Shown here in pieces: positions 1 through 13,265 of a stretch of DNA of 64,000 bases. The notes beneath the pieces are model-generated. The model saw only the letters and a program-made list of their open reading frames with translations. It made no database searches and was not told the origin of the DNA. The stretch is from Strongylocentrotus purpuratus (taxonomy: Eukaryota; Echinodermata; Echinoidea; Camarodonta; Strongylocentrotidae), in NCBI RefSeq assembly GCF_000002235.5, contig NW_022145613.1, forward strand, positions 10,292,429 to 10,356,428, given 5' to 3'. Position numbers and translations under genes: made by a program. Every line of letters starts with the position of its first letter. Within the stretch, counting starts at the first letter, position 1.

Positions 1-68
1 AAAGAGAGAAAGAGAGAGGGAGGGAGGAAGGGGGAGAGAGAGAGAGAGAGAGAGAGATATATATATAT

Positions 69-105
<37 letters not shown>

Positions 106-112
106 GAGAGAG
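1..112. repeat. (GA)n microsatellite with short (TA)n core
   Basis: Nearly pure AG/GGA repeats, interrupted by ATATATATATATA near 57-69. Confidence 0.9.
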
Positions 113-1164
113 GTGTTTTGCAGTGAAAAGGGAGGAAATTTTGTCATAATTAGAGCGTTTCCTTCCTGTCATAATATATTCCAAAATCTTTACCACAGCA
201 AGGACACCACACTAATCCTGCTCCTGTTCTTTTATGCTAATCTACTCCTTTTAGCTGGTATTACCACCAACGTATTGTGGCTCCATGCCAACGTGATATA
301 CGTAATACCTCCTTTTGCACTTTTCTGCCCTAATTTTTTTCTATTTGGGGAAACAGGTATTAAACAACAAAACGTCCATGAAGCGAGCAATGCAAGAAAA
401 GTTTGCTTCAGCAATTCTGAATTTGGCTCGAGCAAATTTGCCCGACTTCATTGAAAAGAGTGTCCATTTTCTGTATCACAGTAATAACGAATGTAAGACA
501 TTTTTTCCTTCGCGTTTATTGGAAAGCGTTTGGTTGCACTGTAGTCATTTCAAGAGATAAGCAGCAAAACTTCTCCCAGGTGAGTCTAAAAAATAATTCG
601 TTGATTCGTTCTTATTTTTGGTTTAATTACATGAAATCGCAAAGTGAAAATAGCCGAAATGTTTTGTTTGACTTCGGTTGAAAACACAACCATTGTCGTA
701 TATACACCGTTGAATATAAAGTACTTTAGGCCTGCATAATAATAGGAGTTCTAACTAAGAGTATACATTTCTAAATGAAATCAAATGTAAGAGAAAAGTG
801 TAACTACTTTTTAATGCTATATAGGTGAAGTAATTCATTGATGGATGCAACCAGTTTTCTTCACATGAATAGATTCAGTTTAAACTGAAATATGTACTTA
901 TTAAATGTGCGGTTTGTATATGGAACTGTGTGAGTTGTTTATTTGACAATGACAAGTCATAGATTTTGAATGCCCGATAAATTTGAATGTTCGCTAGAAA
1001 TAGATGACAGAGGACTGATGGCTACCATTTAATTTTTGTGAACTAATTTCAATATGCTTCAGCAGCTTTAGCTATCATATGATATTAAACTAATCCAAAA
1101 TGGGGATAAATCAAAAGCAGAGCAGTGACAATGACATATCGTAGGTAGTTGTTGCTGTTGTTCT
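113..1164. other. No gene recognised; isolated donor-like site
   Basis: Short open frames here resemble nothing familiar. A strong donor match, CCCAG|GTGAGT, lies at 580, so a non-coding first exon of some transcript could end there, but nothing else supports it. Confidence 0.3.
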
Positions 1165-1172
1165 CTTCTTTC

Positions 1173-1205
1173 TTTTTTTTTTTGGGGGGGGGGGGGAGGG
1201 GGGGG
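1173..1205. repeat. Poly(T)-poly(G) junction tract
   Basis: Eleven T are followed directly by 13 G, one A and eight more G. Confidence 0.9.
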
Positions 1206-2480
1206 TGCTTAGTTCTATGCCTTCCAATATATTTTAAGTACTTAAGAGATGGTGTGTGAAGGATGAATGGTAGAGAGGGGGAGAGGGGGAGATAGGGGAA
1301 AGAAAGACTAACGTTATGCATGTATTTGCCCGAGTGTTGTAGCCCGAAGTTTAACGTATTACATGTAACTACGTTTGTTGTTGTTGTTGTTTTGTAGTAT
1401 TCTTTATTGAATTCATTCAATACATGTACATCATACAACTTATTTCAAATTGCAATGCATCACATAATAGAGTACACAATATACACAACTCAATTACTTT
1501 GAATGAATAAATCTTATTGTATTAACCCCCCTCCCCAAGTTATAACACAAAACAATGACGAAGCCTACAAAAAACGAAATTGAGCTTCTAAAACGATAAT
1601 GTCGATATCAAATTTTTGTCACGGTGTACGCCCCTTTCGACACAAGGTGGTGTTTACACGATTTTCTCCTGCAAATAGTCTCTATAAAAACTTGTTGGTA
1701 TGTACATATTTGTGTTAAGTTGAATCCCGGCTAAGATTCTCTTTTTAATATGATCCTTTTTTTTGTCCCAATACCTCAGTGGCCTATAATGATTATGATC
1801 CCGTTTCTATCACACCTATGCATGTTTGTCATGATGACGTCAGTATTACTGTAACCGTAATCTCCATAGACAGGTGGGCGATCCTGTCCAGACTGTCCAA
1901 GCTCGGATGCGAAGTTTGGTTGGATTAAGAAATGTTGGATTAGGTCAATACAAATACATCCAAATATTATACCTTCTATAAAAAGTGAAGACGAACATTA
2001 AAAATTCCATATGCAGATGTATATAGTTTGAACTCTCAACATTAAAATGATTATTAATGTGCACTAATTTGTATATCATCATTCCCATGTATTACATTTA
2101 TTTCCTTGCAAAATTTTACACGTTGTGTCAGTATTTAAAAAAAGACCTAGTTTCCCATCCTTTTCAAAATTGTTTTGTAATTAGAAAAGTTGATTATCCC
2201 TGTTTTAGACATCATGCCTTGTTGTAATTATCAAAAAATCGTCCCAATTCTGGAATGTTATTTCCCCGAAAACTTTGTAAGTGTTATAATAATAGCATTT
2301 ACTCTCCCAGAATAACTCTTGTCGTGTCGAGCGTAATTTACTTTATTCTGAGTCGAGACATAGCTGAAGGGCGCCCTCTCAATCGCAAATAATTCATGTC
2401 TGCAATCATGACAACCATGTAAATGTAGGGGCCACTGAACTCCATGGTCTACTGAATGGGCCACTGAATATTCCATGGTT
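1206..2480. other. Intergenic, nothing recognised
   Basis: AT-rich sequence with no convincing coding frame, RNA gene or repeat family. Confidence 0.5.
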
Positions 2481-2487
2481 AGAGAAA

Positions 2488-2735
2488 TGGGGGGGGGGCA
2501 GGGAGACGTATAGATCGAGGAGAGAGAGAGAGAGAGGGGGGGGGGGGAGAGAGAGGGGGGGGGGGAGGAAAGATGGGGAGAGAGGGGAGAGATAGACAGA
2601 GTGGGGAAATGGGGGAAAGTGATAGAGGGAGAGGAATGGGAAGCTGGTTGGGGGGGGGGGGGGGGGAGATATAGAGGGAGAGAGGATAAGAGTAGGAAGT
2701 GATAGAGAGCGGGAGAGAGAGAGCTAGAGAGAGAT
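2488..2735. repeat. Purine-rich (GA)n and poly(G) region
   Basis: About 250 bp of almost only G and A on this strand, with G runs at 2488-2497, 2537-2548 and 2650-2667. Confidence 0.9.
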
Positions 2736-3647
2736 GTGGGTGGGGCAGGATTTGATACAGAGCAGCCTTGGCATTTATGACTTCACCATTCTAACGATTA
2801 GTCCTAATCAATATGAATAAAACAGGTCAAAAGATGCACATTTACCAGACATGACAGGAGTGGGGGCAATGCAGTAAATGAGAGCAGGGACGTGATAGAG
2901 AAGGACTGGAATCAAGCCGCTCTCCTTTGACCCCATGCTCCAAGCCGCCGAAAAGTTATGCGCTAATCTGCAACTGTTGACCAGGTGGTGAGATAAAAGA
3001 GCGCATGAAATTTCAGGAGTTAAAATTCCTACATCAGAAAATGGTATCACTGCAACTGTTCGCTGTCCCTTCCAATGATTTCTCATCCATTGTTGAATGT
3101 GTAAAGAGTAGAACAAGCGAACACAAACTTGTGTACTTTCATCCTTTTTTAAACTTGAAAAATACAAAAAACACGCGAAAACACGCATTAGCAAACTTAA
3201 TGTTATTGAAGATTGTAAACCATGGATCATATAACGGGACATTAAAGCACGCACAAATTAGCGCATCATCCTAAAATATTGAGTTTTGGACAGGATGTAA
3301 TTTTTCTTTTACCAACTCTGGCACACAAATTAAAGGAAGGACGGAGTTTTAAATTTGAAAATTTGTTTGATGCACTATTCCCAATAAAATCCCCATATAA
3401 AATTTTTGATTTACACTGAAATTTTGCCGGTAATTTAATATTTTGTAATAAATGTAAAACTGGAGCCTTGCTTCCGAAAGTCCCCGCAGTGGAAGCGCGG
3501 TTCGGAGCATGGAACTTCAAAGCCAAGTGGAATGTTACACATCCCATTGTTACGCTTTAGAACTCAAGAATGCGTTTGAATAAATTACAAGAGTTTCGCC
3601 TCCTTTTCTTTCACCTCCCTGATGAGAGGAAGAGGAAAAATATATAC

Positions 3648-3666
3648 AGAGAGAGAGAAAGAGAGA

Positions 3667-3697
<31 letters not shown>

Positions 3698-3715
3698 GAA
3701 GATAGGGGAGATAGG
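3648..3715. repeat. (GA)n microsatellite
   Basis: GA dinucleotides with a short GTGTGTGAG interruption. Confidence 0.9.
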
Positions 3716-4069
3716 AGAAGGGGGCTCATAGACAAGGAGAGCACAAGAACATTGTCCGTCACGAAAACAGCCATCTGCTATTAGCAAATGGAGAGAAAAT
3801 GTGTGTGTCCTAACTCATTAATATTACATGGCAATGCATGAGATCGAACCGAAATCAGCACAGAACGGAATCCCTCATTTATAACGAGACCATCGCTACT
3901 AACTTGCGTCGTGTTGTAATCGACTACGGCGTTGCACACGAGGTGCAATTTCCTGACGCAATACTACGTCACCGACTGGTGCAGTCTGTGACGCTGCATG
4001 CTATGCGGACATCGTACAACAAGTTTGATAGAAATGAACATCGCTAACATAATCAATAAATCAATGATA

Positions 4070-4125
4070 AATAAAAACGTTACTTATAAAGCGCTTACCA
4101 CCGAAGTCTCTACGCGCTATAACAA
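4070..4125. repeat. Fragment of an interspersed repeat (AAGCGCTT family)
   Basis: The stretch with AAGCGCTTACCACC and then GTCTCTACGCGCT matches the arrangement at 53574-53625 (TTTAATACACGG, then GTCTCTAAGCGCT). Both look like one interspersed family. The class is unknown. Confidence 0.4.
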
Positions 4126-4252
4126 ACAAAACAGACTGATAAACAATGACATAAAACAAAAAAGTGCAAATAAACCTACAAATAACTATACATAATGGAA
4201 TACACATCACAGTGAACAGAGTTAGTTAATCATCGAAAGCAATTTTCAATGA

Positions 4253-4313
4253 TAGGGACTTTTAGATTCGCACGAAGACAATAGACTGGACGTCACACGT
4301 CTAAAAGTCCCTA
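4253..4313. repeat. 61-bp stem-loop, possible tiny transposon derivative
   Basis: The perfect 14-bp arms TAGGGACTTTTAGA and TCTAAAAGTCCCTA bound a 33-bp middle. If TA is a target duplication, the element would be only 57 bp. Confidence 0.5.
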
Positions 4314-4320
4314 ATATTGC

Positions 4321-5035
4321 ATTGGGGACAGCGGTACGGGCTGATCGCCCTTATCTGACAGGATTCATTAGCGCAAGTAATAACGCATGAGTTGGCGCCT
4401 CGCGAGTAACGTGCATTACGCCATTATATTGTCATGTTGGCCGCCCTTGAGCGTCAAGTTGGTATATTTAACAGCTATATGCTCAATTTAGACTTCTATA
4501 GAAGTGCTCAGTTACCAGTTCAAATTTTATGCGTTAAATTTCTCTTGATTAGCCTTACCCTTATACTGACAAAATACCCCGCCACTCTGCGGTGTCTTCT
4601 ACGCGGAAGCTGAGCATTTTCAATAATGGTTTTATTAATCAGAGTCAGACGTAGGCTATATACTCGAGACATAAGCATTCCATTCATTTATTTCATTTTC
4701 ATTTATTTATTTCACTCCCTTTTAAAAAACTCAGTATATACATGTTCGTTCATTATCAACATCAGATAAAAGGAAGTGGGGAATCATGAAAGCCAAAATT
4801 GGCTAGATGAGAATGATCCCCAAATATAGACTTTGCATAAACACGGATACAAACTTATTTTATATATAGAAAAAAAACACAGTACATACATTCACAACAA
4901 CAGAGGACAGAGGGAAGATAAATATAGCATAAGTAAAGACAGTTACAGGGAGAAAAGAAGAGAGAGAAGATAAGAAGAAGGAAGTTACAGCTTGACTCAT
5001 TTTACATAATAAATGACAATTTCATTTTGTTTCGC
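4321..5035. other. Intergenic, no gene
   Basis: Mostly AT-rich. The stretch from about 4685 begins with repeated ATTTATTTCA units and may be the 3' end of an old retroposon in reverse orientation, but nothing codes. Confidence 0.3.
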
Positions 5036-5581
5036 TTAAAGGGGAAGTCCACCCTGAAATTAAGTTAGTTTTAATAGCAGTAGAAAAATGAGAGAAACAA
5101 GTCAGTGAAAGTTTGAGCAAATTCCGATTAAAAATAAGGAAGTTAGGATTTTTGAAGTTGTGATCAATCAAACACAAATTGGCAACTCTATGACGTATCA
5201 TGCGAGCTCAACTTCCATTTGCTCAGTACTAAAAAAATCTAAAATTTTCATTTTCCCTCAAGAAAAAATTCAACCATACATGCACCCTAAATATAATAAT
5301 TGCAAATATGTTTCTATACTCCCCCTGCAAGGAACAAATATATATTCCGTCATCAATAACGAAGAAAACATGATTTTATGGAATATTAAGCACCGTAAAG
5401 CAAATGAAGGAGAGCTCGTATGATAAGTCACAGAGTTGCCAATTTGTATTTGATTGATCACAACTTCAATAATTCATAACTTTCTTATTTTCATTCAGAC
5501 TTCAAACTTTCACTCACCTGATTTTCTTATTATTCTGCCTCTATCGAAACAAACTTATTTTGGGGTGGACTTTCCCTTTAT
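5036..5581. mobile_element. Foldback MITE (TTAAAGGGGAAGTCCACCC ends)
   Basis: The ends TTAAAGGGGAAGTCCACCC and GGGTGGACTTTCCCTTTA (minor mismatches) are inverted. The arms reach inward for over 200 bp: TTGTGATCAATCAAACACAA near 5158 pairs with TTGTATTTGATTGATCACAA near 5445. There is no transposase. A nonautonomous DNA transposon is the likely class. Confidence 0.8.
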
Positions 5582-6230
5582 ACATTTGAAGCGTTTCAAT
5601 GTTTTGCACTGTTTTATGACATCTAGCAAACTATTCAACTATTCAAACAGTTACAGCCTAATAATAGGCCTATAGATCTTAAAACAGGAATGAATTGCAA
5701 TTCATGGGTCTGGAATGTATGGAATTATAATAGGCCGACATTTATCTTCAATTTGTATTCATATTCTATTACTCTCATAATGACAGGCGCCACGAACTGA
5801 AGCATTTTTGTTGATGTTGATGAATAAAATGCTTATTTAACCTTGATTAGATGACCTCATTGTATACCGAGAATTTCCCATATAGCATATACATGTACTA
5901 AAGCCTCAACGTATTTTTTGAATATTATATACACGTTAGTTACTTTGTTATCTCTCCCTCTTGATTTCCGCATCCAACAGCTTGTCTTTGTTGTGCTGTT
6001 TTCCAGTTGTGGTAGCTAAATATTTCTTTGTGTGTCGATTACTATGTGCATGCGATCAATAATTCATCTCGTGGGAGTTGTATGGCGTGTTTCTTCGTCT
6101 TTGTTTCCTCGTTTTCTGTGTCGGCTGCTTACAGAAGAAAAAAAAATCTTTGGTCGTGGGTCGATAGGATCACATTAGACTGGACAACCGTTTCTTTCTT
6201 CTACTTTCTAGTTTTCCATCAATACAATGC

Positions 6231-6539
6231 AATAAGCCAGTTTCGTAATGTAACCAAATTTAATGCATACGTCTTTGTGAAGTGCCTCAATACAAATTAT
6301 TTCATTCACCTGATAAGAATAATAGTATTTCAATAGTCAGAATGCAACTGCATATATTAAGTGTTGCTAGGTAGGTCAAGCCATAATGTTTGTCCAACCT
6401 GGCAACAACTTAATATATGCAGTTGCATTCTGACTATTGAAATACTATTATTCTTATCAGGTGAATGAAATAATTTGTATTGAGGCACTTCACAAAGACG
6501 TATGCATTAAATTTGGTTACATTACGAAACTGGCTTATT
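6231..6539. mobile_element. Near-perfect 309-bp palindrome (young foldback element)
   Basis: The arms 6231-6362 and 6408-6539 are exact reverse complements as read by eye, around a 45-bp loop whose ends still pair partly (GTTGCTAGG and CCTGGCAAC). A diverged relative lies at 39199-39499. Confidence 0.9.
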
Positions 6540-6669
6540 ACTTTTTTTTTTATGGCTGGGAGTAGCAACTGTTAGTGGGGGCGTGGCCAGCCGGCTTTTT
6601 TATGACTTGCGCTTGCGGTTTAATTTACTACGCTCACACAGTACACACAAATCGAACGTGCAAAAAACG

Positions 6670-6694
6670 TGTGTGTACATGTGTGTGTGTGTGT
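6670..6694. repeat. (TG)n microsatellite
   Basis: A short GTGTGT run with one ACA interruption. Confidence 0.85.
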
Positions 6695-6900
6695 GCCATA
6701 AATAAAGTAGAAGCCGAGCGAGGAACCTCCGCGAATGACACACACAAGTACAGCACATGCATGTCGTACGATCTGTCAATGGAAGCTTGAAATAACAAAA
6801 CAAGGAAACTGACCTCCCGTTTTTCTGGCATTTCTCTATTGAGTAAATATGAGATTTAGATGACATCGGGATCTAGTGGATAATAACAGAGATTAATTTC

Positions 6901-6964
6901 ATGGCTAGAACTGCTATCCAACAGGAAGAAGGCGAAAAATGCGTTTCAAAATGCAGATATTCAC
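6901..6964 (+). CDS. Candidate upstream exon with start codon (speculative)
   Basis: An ATG at 6901 opens 21 codons and one extra base, then a full GTAAGT donor at 6965-6970. The leftover C would join GT at 18914 to make Arg and run in frame into the known coding exon, adding 39 residues. The phase match has a one-in-three chance of being accidental, and the intron would be about 12 kb. The peptide is short, charged and unfamiliar. Confidence 0.2.
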
Positions 6965-6970
6965 GTAAGT

Positions 6971-9540
6971 TTGTGATTTTCCTCTTTCGCTACATAGCGC
7001 CTGCACTGAATATAATGATGTTCTTGTGAGACTATGTGCACTGGATGCATGCAATGTACCGATGTCTGATGAGGAGTGAATTTGGGCGTAGGGGCCTACA
7101 AGTTCACTGAAATTAGTAGCTAGCTACTCGATATTTAATCTAGTCTAGTCACTATTAACGTCAATTGGAATTATTTATTAAATTCAACCTACAGTACCTG
7201 TTTTTTCTGCAGGAGTCGGGCATTTCTCCAAGCTAACTTTACATCATCTGATTTTCTCAGAACCGGTGCATGGATCATGATGATGTATTTGTAGAGCCTA
7301 CGTACAGAGTAGTAACGTTAATTGGATTGGCGACTTGTTAACATCTAGGCTTACATACATGATTGACACATGATAGATTTATGTATATTTAACTGTTATA
7401 ATATAGTCTAGACTGTGTGAAGTATATTGAACATTTTGAAATGGTGGATTGTTCATTGTAAATGCAGCGACAAGTTTACACTGATTGCAGCATCATCATT
7501 TGATTTGTCTTGTATCTGTTAGTGCCATGTATGCATCAATCTCGGTCATAATTAGGCCAAGTCAAATTGATTGTTAGTATCGCTATTGTGTGTACATGTA
7601 GAAATGCTAGTGTGTCCATTTCAACACAAATTTTGTTAATTCAAATTTCATTTGTACATTCACTACGTTACACACTTAAAAGGCTGAAATGTGGTAAAAT
7701 CGTATTTCTTGTCAATCCCCAAATCTATATAATATATCCACAGATATCATTTATTTCAGAGCAAAATTATCAAATAACAAAAAGTTAAACAAATCCAGGT
7801 GGACCAAAAAAAAAAGATTTTTTTTTGTTGGATGCCTTATATAGACTCTAGTCTCTACCTTTTCCTTTAATAACACCTCCCATTGTTAGACCTTTTTGTG
7901 AGGTCCATGGTTGGACATTCCATCATTTCTATAACTTTGATATAAATAGTGTGACTAGTAGTTTTATGACTGCGCACAGTTATATTATTTGTAAAGGAGG
8001 GGGGGGGGGGTTGTTTTTGTAACAAACATTTCTAATATTCTATCTTTTGGTATCGACTTGACAAGTCCCTTCTCATTGTTCTCGTCTTACAAGCTTGAAG
8101 TTGTAGCACGTATGCTTATGTTGGGAATTTGATATTCTGTATGCAGTTGCATCGATATAAGAAAGTAGGCGTCGGGACTTTATTGTTCAATGTACTGGTA
8201 CTTTTTCTACCAACATCCAAGGAAACTGGAGATTCGGGGTCAAGATTTAAACCCAAACAAAATCCGAGATGTAAGAGACACAAGCTCTCCCATCTTCAGC
8301 CAATGAAAATCTTTCCCTCGTTGAGAGAAAGAAAATATTGAAGAGTTTATTATTTTACTTGCTCAGTCACTGTGTTCTCTTTTACAATGATAAATGTAAT
8401 TCAAAGAGGAATGTCAATAGAATGCAAGATTTTATAAATGCGATAATATGAAAACCTTGAGGATGTACCGCTCACCAAATTGGCCGCTAGCTTCCATACC
8501 CCCCCCCCCCCCCCCGGTCGCTCAGAGTCAGAAATCGCCGTACCACAATACAGATATTGCCGATTTTGCAATTAGTATGATCACTGAAGTGAAAGGGAAA
8601 TATAATTGTTGATTTATAAGATGGCAAATTGGTGGAAACTCGAACGGGAAGGTCGTTATATGCAATCAGACTAACGCTAATGCATTGAACTCGAATGAAT
8701 AAGCTGCTGATAATTACTATCAGATTTGTTTAACTTTGACATGTATTTAAAGATTACAAAATTACAATCGCAACCCCAACTCGCATTGATTTCACTAGGA
8801 TATGTTAATGAGCAATTATTTGATAATATACACAATCTTGTTGTGCGATGAAAGGCTGAATAATGCATGATCTACAATGTACATGTACTGCCACAATAGT
8901 ATGGAACAATTAAACATACAACCATGCAGGGTTGTGGTACATTATGTAAATATTATTTCAATGTTCCACGCGGGAAAATATAAAAATGGGGCCACATTCA
9001 CCCCAGTTTATCAGTCACTCACCCCAATCTACATCTGTTCCACTCAATCACTGGGCATGGTATAATTTATGGTTATTGTGTTTACATGTATATTTATATA
9101 GATTCCATCCGAAAGCAATACTTACAATGTACACTTACAGTACATGATCAATACTGTACATGTACATGCCTGTGGCACTGTGCATATAAATAGTTTCACA
9201 GTGACATAACCAGGTATATTATTGTACGTGTACATTTTCATGACAGACATGTATGGAGGTCGAATTGCATAGATCTGGCCTCTATGACAGAGAGGCTATA
9301 CAATATGAGTCAGTAATTCCAATATGCATACCACGATACCTGTAACTGTAATTACATGTACTAGTAATTGTGACGAGGGTCTGTAGAACGCATTGCCAAT
9401 TCGAAATGATAGCCTACATATTATTATATTCGTGTCTTGTGTTTGTACAGTACAAAGCATAATTACTATCCAGAAATATAAAAGCTCAAGGACCGACTCT
9501 AAATTATAAATATAGATTTTGTGTATCGCACTTATAAGCG
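6971..9540. other. Non-coding stretch
   Basis: No gene was recognised. It contains a poly(G) run at 7999-8010, a 17-nt poly(C) run at 8499-8515 and several ACATGTAC motifs. Open frames are short and AT-biased. Confidence 0.45.
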
Positions 9541-9548
9541 ATGATAAT

Positions 9549-9700
9549 GACTGATGATGATGATGAATTGAAGATGATGATGGTGATGATGATGATGATG
9601 ATGACGCTGATAATGGTAAATGATATGATGATGAATTTAAGATGGTGATCATGATCATGACGATATTGATGATTATGACATTGACGATGATGAGTGATAT
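9549..9700. repeat. (GAT)n microsatellite, degenerate
   Basis: ATG/GAT triplets, purest at 9575-9604 and breaking down outward. They produce artificial Ser- or His-rich frames on the minus strand. Confidence 0.85.
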
Positions 9701-10136
9701 CAAATTCATCATCACAGTTTTGAAAATAACAATTCATCTCAAAGACGCCTGTTCTAAACGCACATAAAACAAAATTGCATCTTTTGATTGAAAATTCGTT
9801 GGTACGTGTACATCACAATGTGTGGTTCATGCAGACGTTAAACTTCCATACCAATTACAATACATCCATCACCCTATACCGGACAATAGCTGAATCAATC
9901 AAATACTTTATCAATTCGAATCTCTAAACACCAAAGTTATTTACGACATGCTCATGATGCATGAGTGATTGATAGGCTTATTATCTCCCGTTTTATTCAT
10001 TGCTTTTTAAATAAGGCTCCTATTACGACAATGGAAATACACCGATGAGCTTTTTGCTGATTCTATAATTTTGTAATATAACGCAAGGTTGTATACATGT
10101 ACTTGGAAATAGATTGTAAAATATTTCGTGCTGCGT

Positions 10137-10171
10137 ATACATGTACATGTATGTACATGTACATGTACATC
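10137..10171. repeat. ACATGT palindromic cluster
   Basis: Tandem copies of the self-complementary ACATGT motif. The same motif is scattered all over the window. Confidence 0.7.
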
Positions 10172-11336
10172 ATACACAATTGGAATACCAGATGATTGAT
10201 GTAATATGGCATGAATCATTAATCATGTTTCGATGTAATTTGAATAGTCAAGTTGCAAACGAGCTGTACCCAAAAAAGTCCACACAGTCATGCTCATAAA
10301 TAAGTAATCATATTTATCACGATGATGTTCAATTACAGTGGGCTATTGTAGGCTGAGTGTTCTTAGAGGCATTTCTAAATTATACAAGAAAAGTCATTGT
10401 AAGGGTAGAATGGCCGATGAATAAGAACGATTATTTTAGCAATCATCTAATTTCAGAAATACAATTATACATATGAAAATAATAATGTTTATTCAGCTTG
10501 TGTGAAGATGTACCTGTAATTGTTGAATCATATAAATAGTCAATTAATCTATACCAAATGATCATGCAGTCATAATACATGCATACTTCATTATGATAAA
10601 GTTATGGTTCAATGAATTCATGTGTATTTAAAGCTCATAGTAGTGTTATATCTATTATCATGGACCTATTACATACTACATGTACTACATGTACTGTACA
10701 GTCATGTACAATGTACCGTCACTCTACATACTGTAATAGCCTATTCTGTTAATATAAAGGCCTGTTTGAAGTTTTAGACCTTTTTCATCAGATTTGTTGA
10801 GGAAAAAGTTAATAATTATTGTCATTGCAATAAACTCTTATCCCAATAATTTACGATGCTCGACTTGGCCTTAAAAAAAAATGTACATGTAAGGGGCGTA
10901 ATCTGGTTAAAAAGTAAAACACGATTGAATAGTATACATGGAGTTCTCGATAATCTCTTTATTACTTTGCTTTGTCGACACCTAACAATCAACTTTATCT
11001 TTATGATTTTATTATGCACTATAATTTTGCATGGAAAAGATCATATTGCTACGTAGTATGATTGTTTGGGAATACTGGCTCAGGCTGACAGTGTACTGAA
11101 GTTCACTTGTCCAAACTCAATCTTGTAACGCTTTACATTTTTTCGAAGTTACGTATATGCAAGTAAAGATTACGCTAGATATTCATCGAAAGATTGATCA
11201 GATTTTGTGAATCTTGTTACTTTGTTGTACACTTGTAATTTGTACATGTACAAGCATTGTTGGGCTCTATTTTCGTAATAGATGTAAGCGGAAGTCGATT
11301 CCAAAACTTAGTTTTATTCCGTAAAAGGATAAGGGC

Positions 11337-11592
11337 AAGGGCGGATCCAGGATTTTTCAAGGGGGGGGGGGGGGCGAGCGCGAAGCGTGAAGCCTTTACG
11401 GCGTGGGGTCTGGGCCCACTTCCGAGCCCCGGAAATTGTGATGCTCTGTAAGGTACATTCTGAGGCATTTCTGAATGCATAAACTAAACATTTACATGTA
11501 TGTGAATATTTCTTAGCTCCCCCCCCCTTTTTCGGAAGGAAACGGGGCGGCGTGCGCCTTCCACGCCCCCTCCCCCCGTTTCGCCCCTGAAT
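11337..11592. repeat. Interspersed repeat with GGGCGGATCC start
   Basis: GC-rich island in AT-rich sequence: GGGCGGATCCAGG followed by a G run, and at the other end a C run followed by CGTTTCGCCCCTGA. The inverted GGGGCG-type ends suggest a nonautonomous element. The class is uncertain. Confidence 0.5.
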
Positions 11593-12467
11593 GATGTACA
11601 TAACATGGTATACATTATGTACGTGTTATTGTAGATCTATATATAGTTTCTATGTATACATGTAGTTTAGAAATCAACTTCATAACGAAATACGTAGGGG
11701 AAATCTGTATACATGTACATGTAAATTGGAGAGAGTGACGTACAGTATATACTGTAAGTACGTGCTCGAGTACTCTTGAAACGTAAAAATGAGCTTACTT
11801 GAGAAGATAACAGTGTACCTTACTGGTATCCTGGTTATAGGATATTTCAATCCATTATAACTATGTGGACGAACATAAAAATAAAAAGTTCTGCAGGCAT
11901 TTAGATTGAACATACTCATGGAGTTAATTCACATGTCATACATTTTTATACTAGTCTATTTTTTAATATTAGAAGGAAAAAAAAACCCCACATTTTACTT
12001 TCCAGCAAAATTTTGATTTGTATCTTTTTATGATTTCCTCTTAGTTTGTTTTCCTCGTTTTTTTGACAAAAACAATTATTATTTTAAATGTAACCACCAT
12101 ATCTTGCCACCATGACAAATTGGACTATTTGCATTGATGACAATTATCTAGAAGTTTGAAAAAATGTATTTACAATTTACATGTATGGTTTAATCTTGGC
12201 AAAATCTCAGTATCTATAGAAGGAAGTTCAGGCCTTCAGGGGAAAGTGATATCATCGATTCGTGTGTTATAGTCATTTGCTTCTCATATTGTCTTTGTTT
12301 TCCAAACGCTTACAAGTCATGTACATGTATGCTGGTTGAACTTTCAGGGGGAAAAATCCTTCGAAACACGAAATTATCAACATTACTTTCATTTGATAAT
12401 ATTGCTTTAATGTTGGTTCTCCTGATGTTACAACTCACAAACGTTTCATATACATTTGTCATGTAAA

Positions 12468-12888
12468 AATAAATTTGAGTTCTGGACTTCTGGTCATGCG
12501 ATTACGTTGTAAAAGCATGGACCCAAGAAAGTGTGTGGAGTCGATTGAAGAAAAAAAAAGATTGACCATGTATAGCAGATAAGCCAGATGAGTTTTGGTG
12601 TATGTACTGTGAGGTTTTGGAATTATCATAATGATAAGAAATTGGCCCAGTCTTGCTAAAACTTAAAAGTCACATGCACGACCCACATGAATATGTACAG
12701 ATGGGACTACACAAAAATGTGGCATGAAAGTGTGGTCCAAAACATGTAGTTGTTCTTTTTTAATGTGGAGGCATTTAACGAGCCTTCCTTTCGGGAGGTG
12801 GGGGGGGGGGGGGGGTACACTTTTTTCTACAAGAATGAAAAAGCTCACAAATTTTTTTCACCTTGCTCAGAATTCCACTTTCTTTTTA
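12468..12888. mobile_element. MITE of the 'TTGAGTTCTGG' family, copy 1
   Basis: Shares GATAAGAAATTGGCCCAGTC, ATGGGACTACAC and GTGGCATGAAAG with the copies at 14461, 18214 and 30508. A poly(G) run at 12798-12814 has grown inside. Confidence 0.75.
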
Positions 12889-13160
12889 ACCCAAACCAAT
12901 CATGCACGGAGCTGTATAATGTTGTAAGTCATTTCATGGATGCTGGCTCCTGTAATACCCTTATTTATAACAGTAACTACATGTATGCATCTCCGCAACT
13001 GAAAAAAGTAAACTGTAACAAACAGTCACTGACACATGTTTAGAGTTTAGCCTGATAAATGCCTCCTGAGATGGTAATATTGAGATTGCACAAACTGAAA
13101 AGGGATTTCACCAATGCCAGCCAAAATTGATTTGTATATCAGGATATTGGGCAATGACAT

Positions 13161-13265
13161 AATTCGTCCTTGTTTTCACGAAGTGACGGTAGTGAAGTAA
13201 ATCGTAACGCAAAGTGAATGCAATTTTTTTTCACTATCGTCACTTCGTGAAAACAGCGACGAATT
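13161..13265. repeat. 105-bp hairpin
   Basis: The arm AATTCGTC..TTTTCACGAAGTGACG pairs with CGTCACTTCGTGAAAA..GACGAATT across a 35-bp loop, with few mismatches. Confidence 0.8.

Noticed and set aside
580-585. Perfect donor site as the end of a coding exon
   Set aside because: The open frame ending there would meet a stop when joined to 18914; at best a non-coding exon, without other support.
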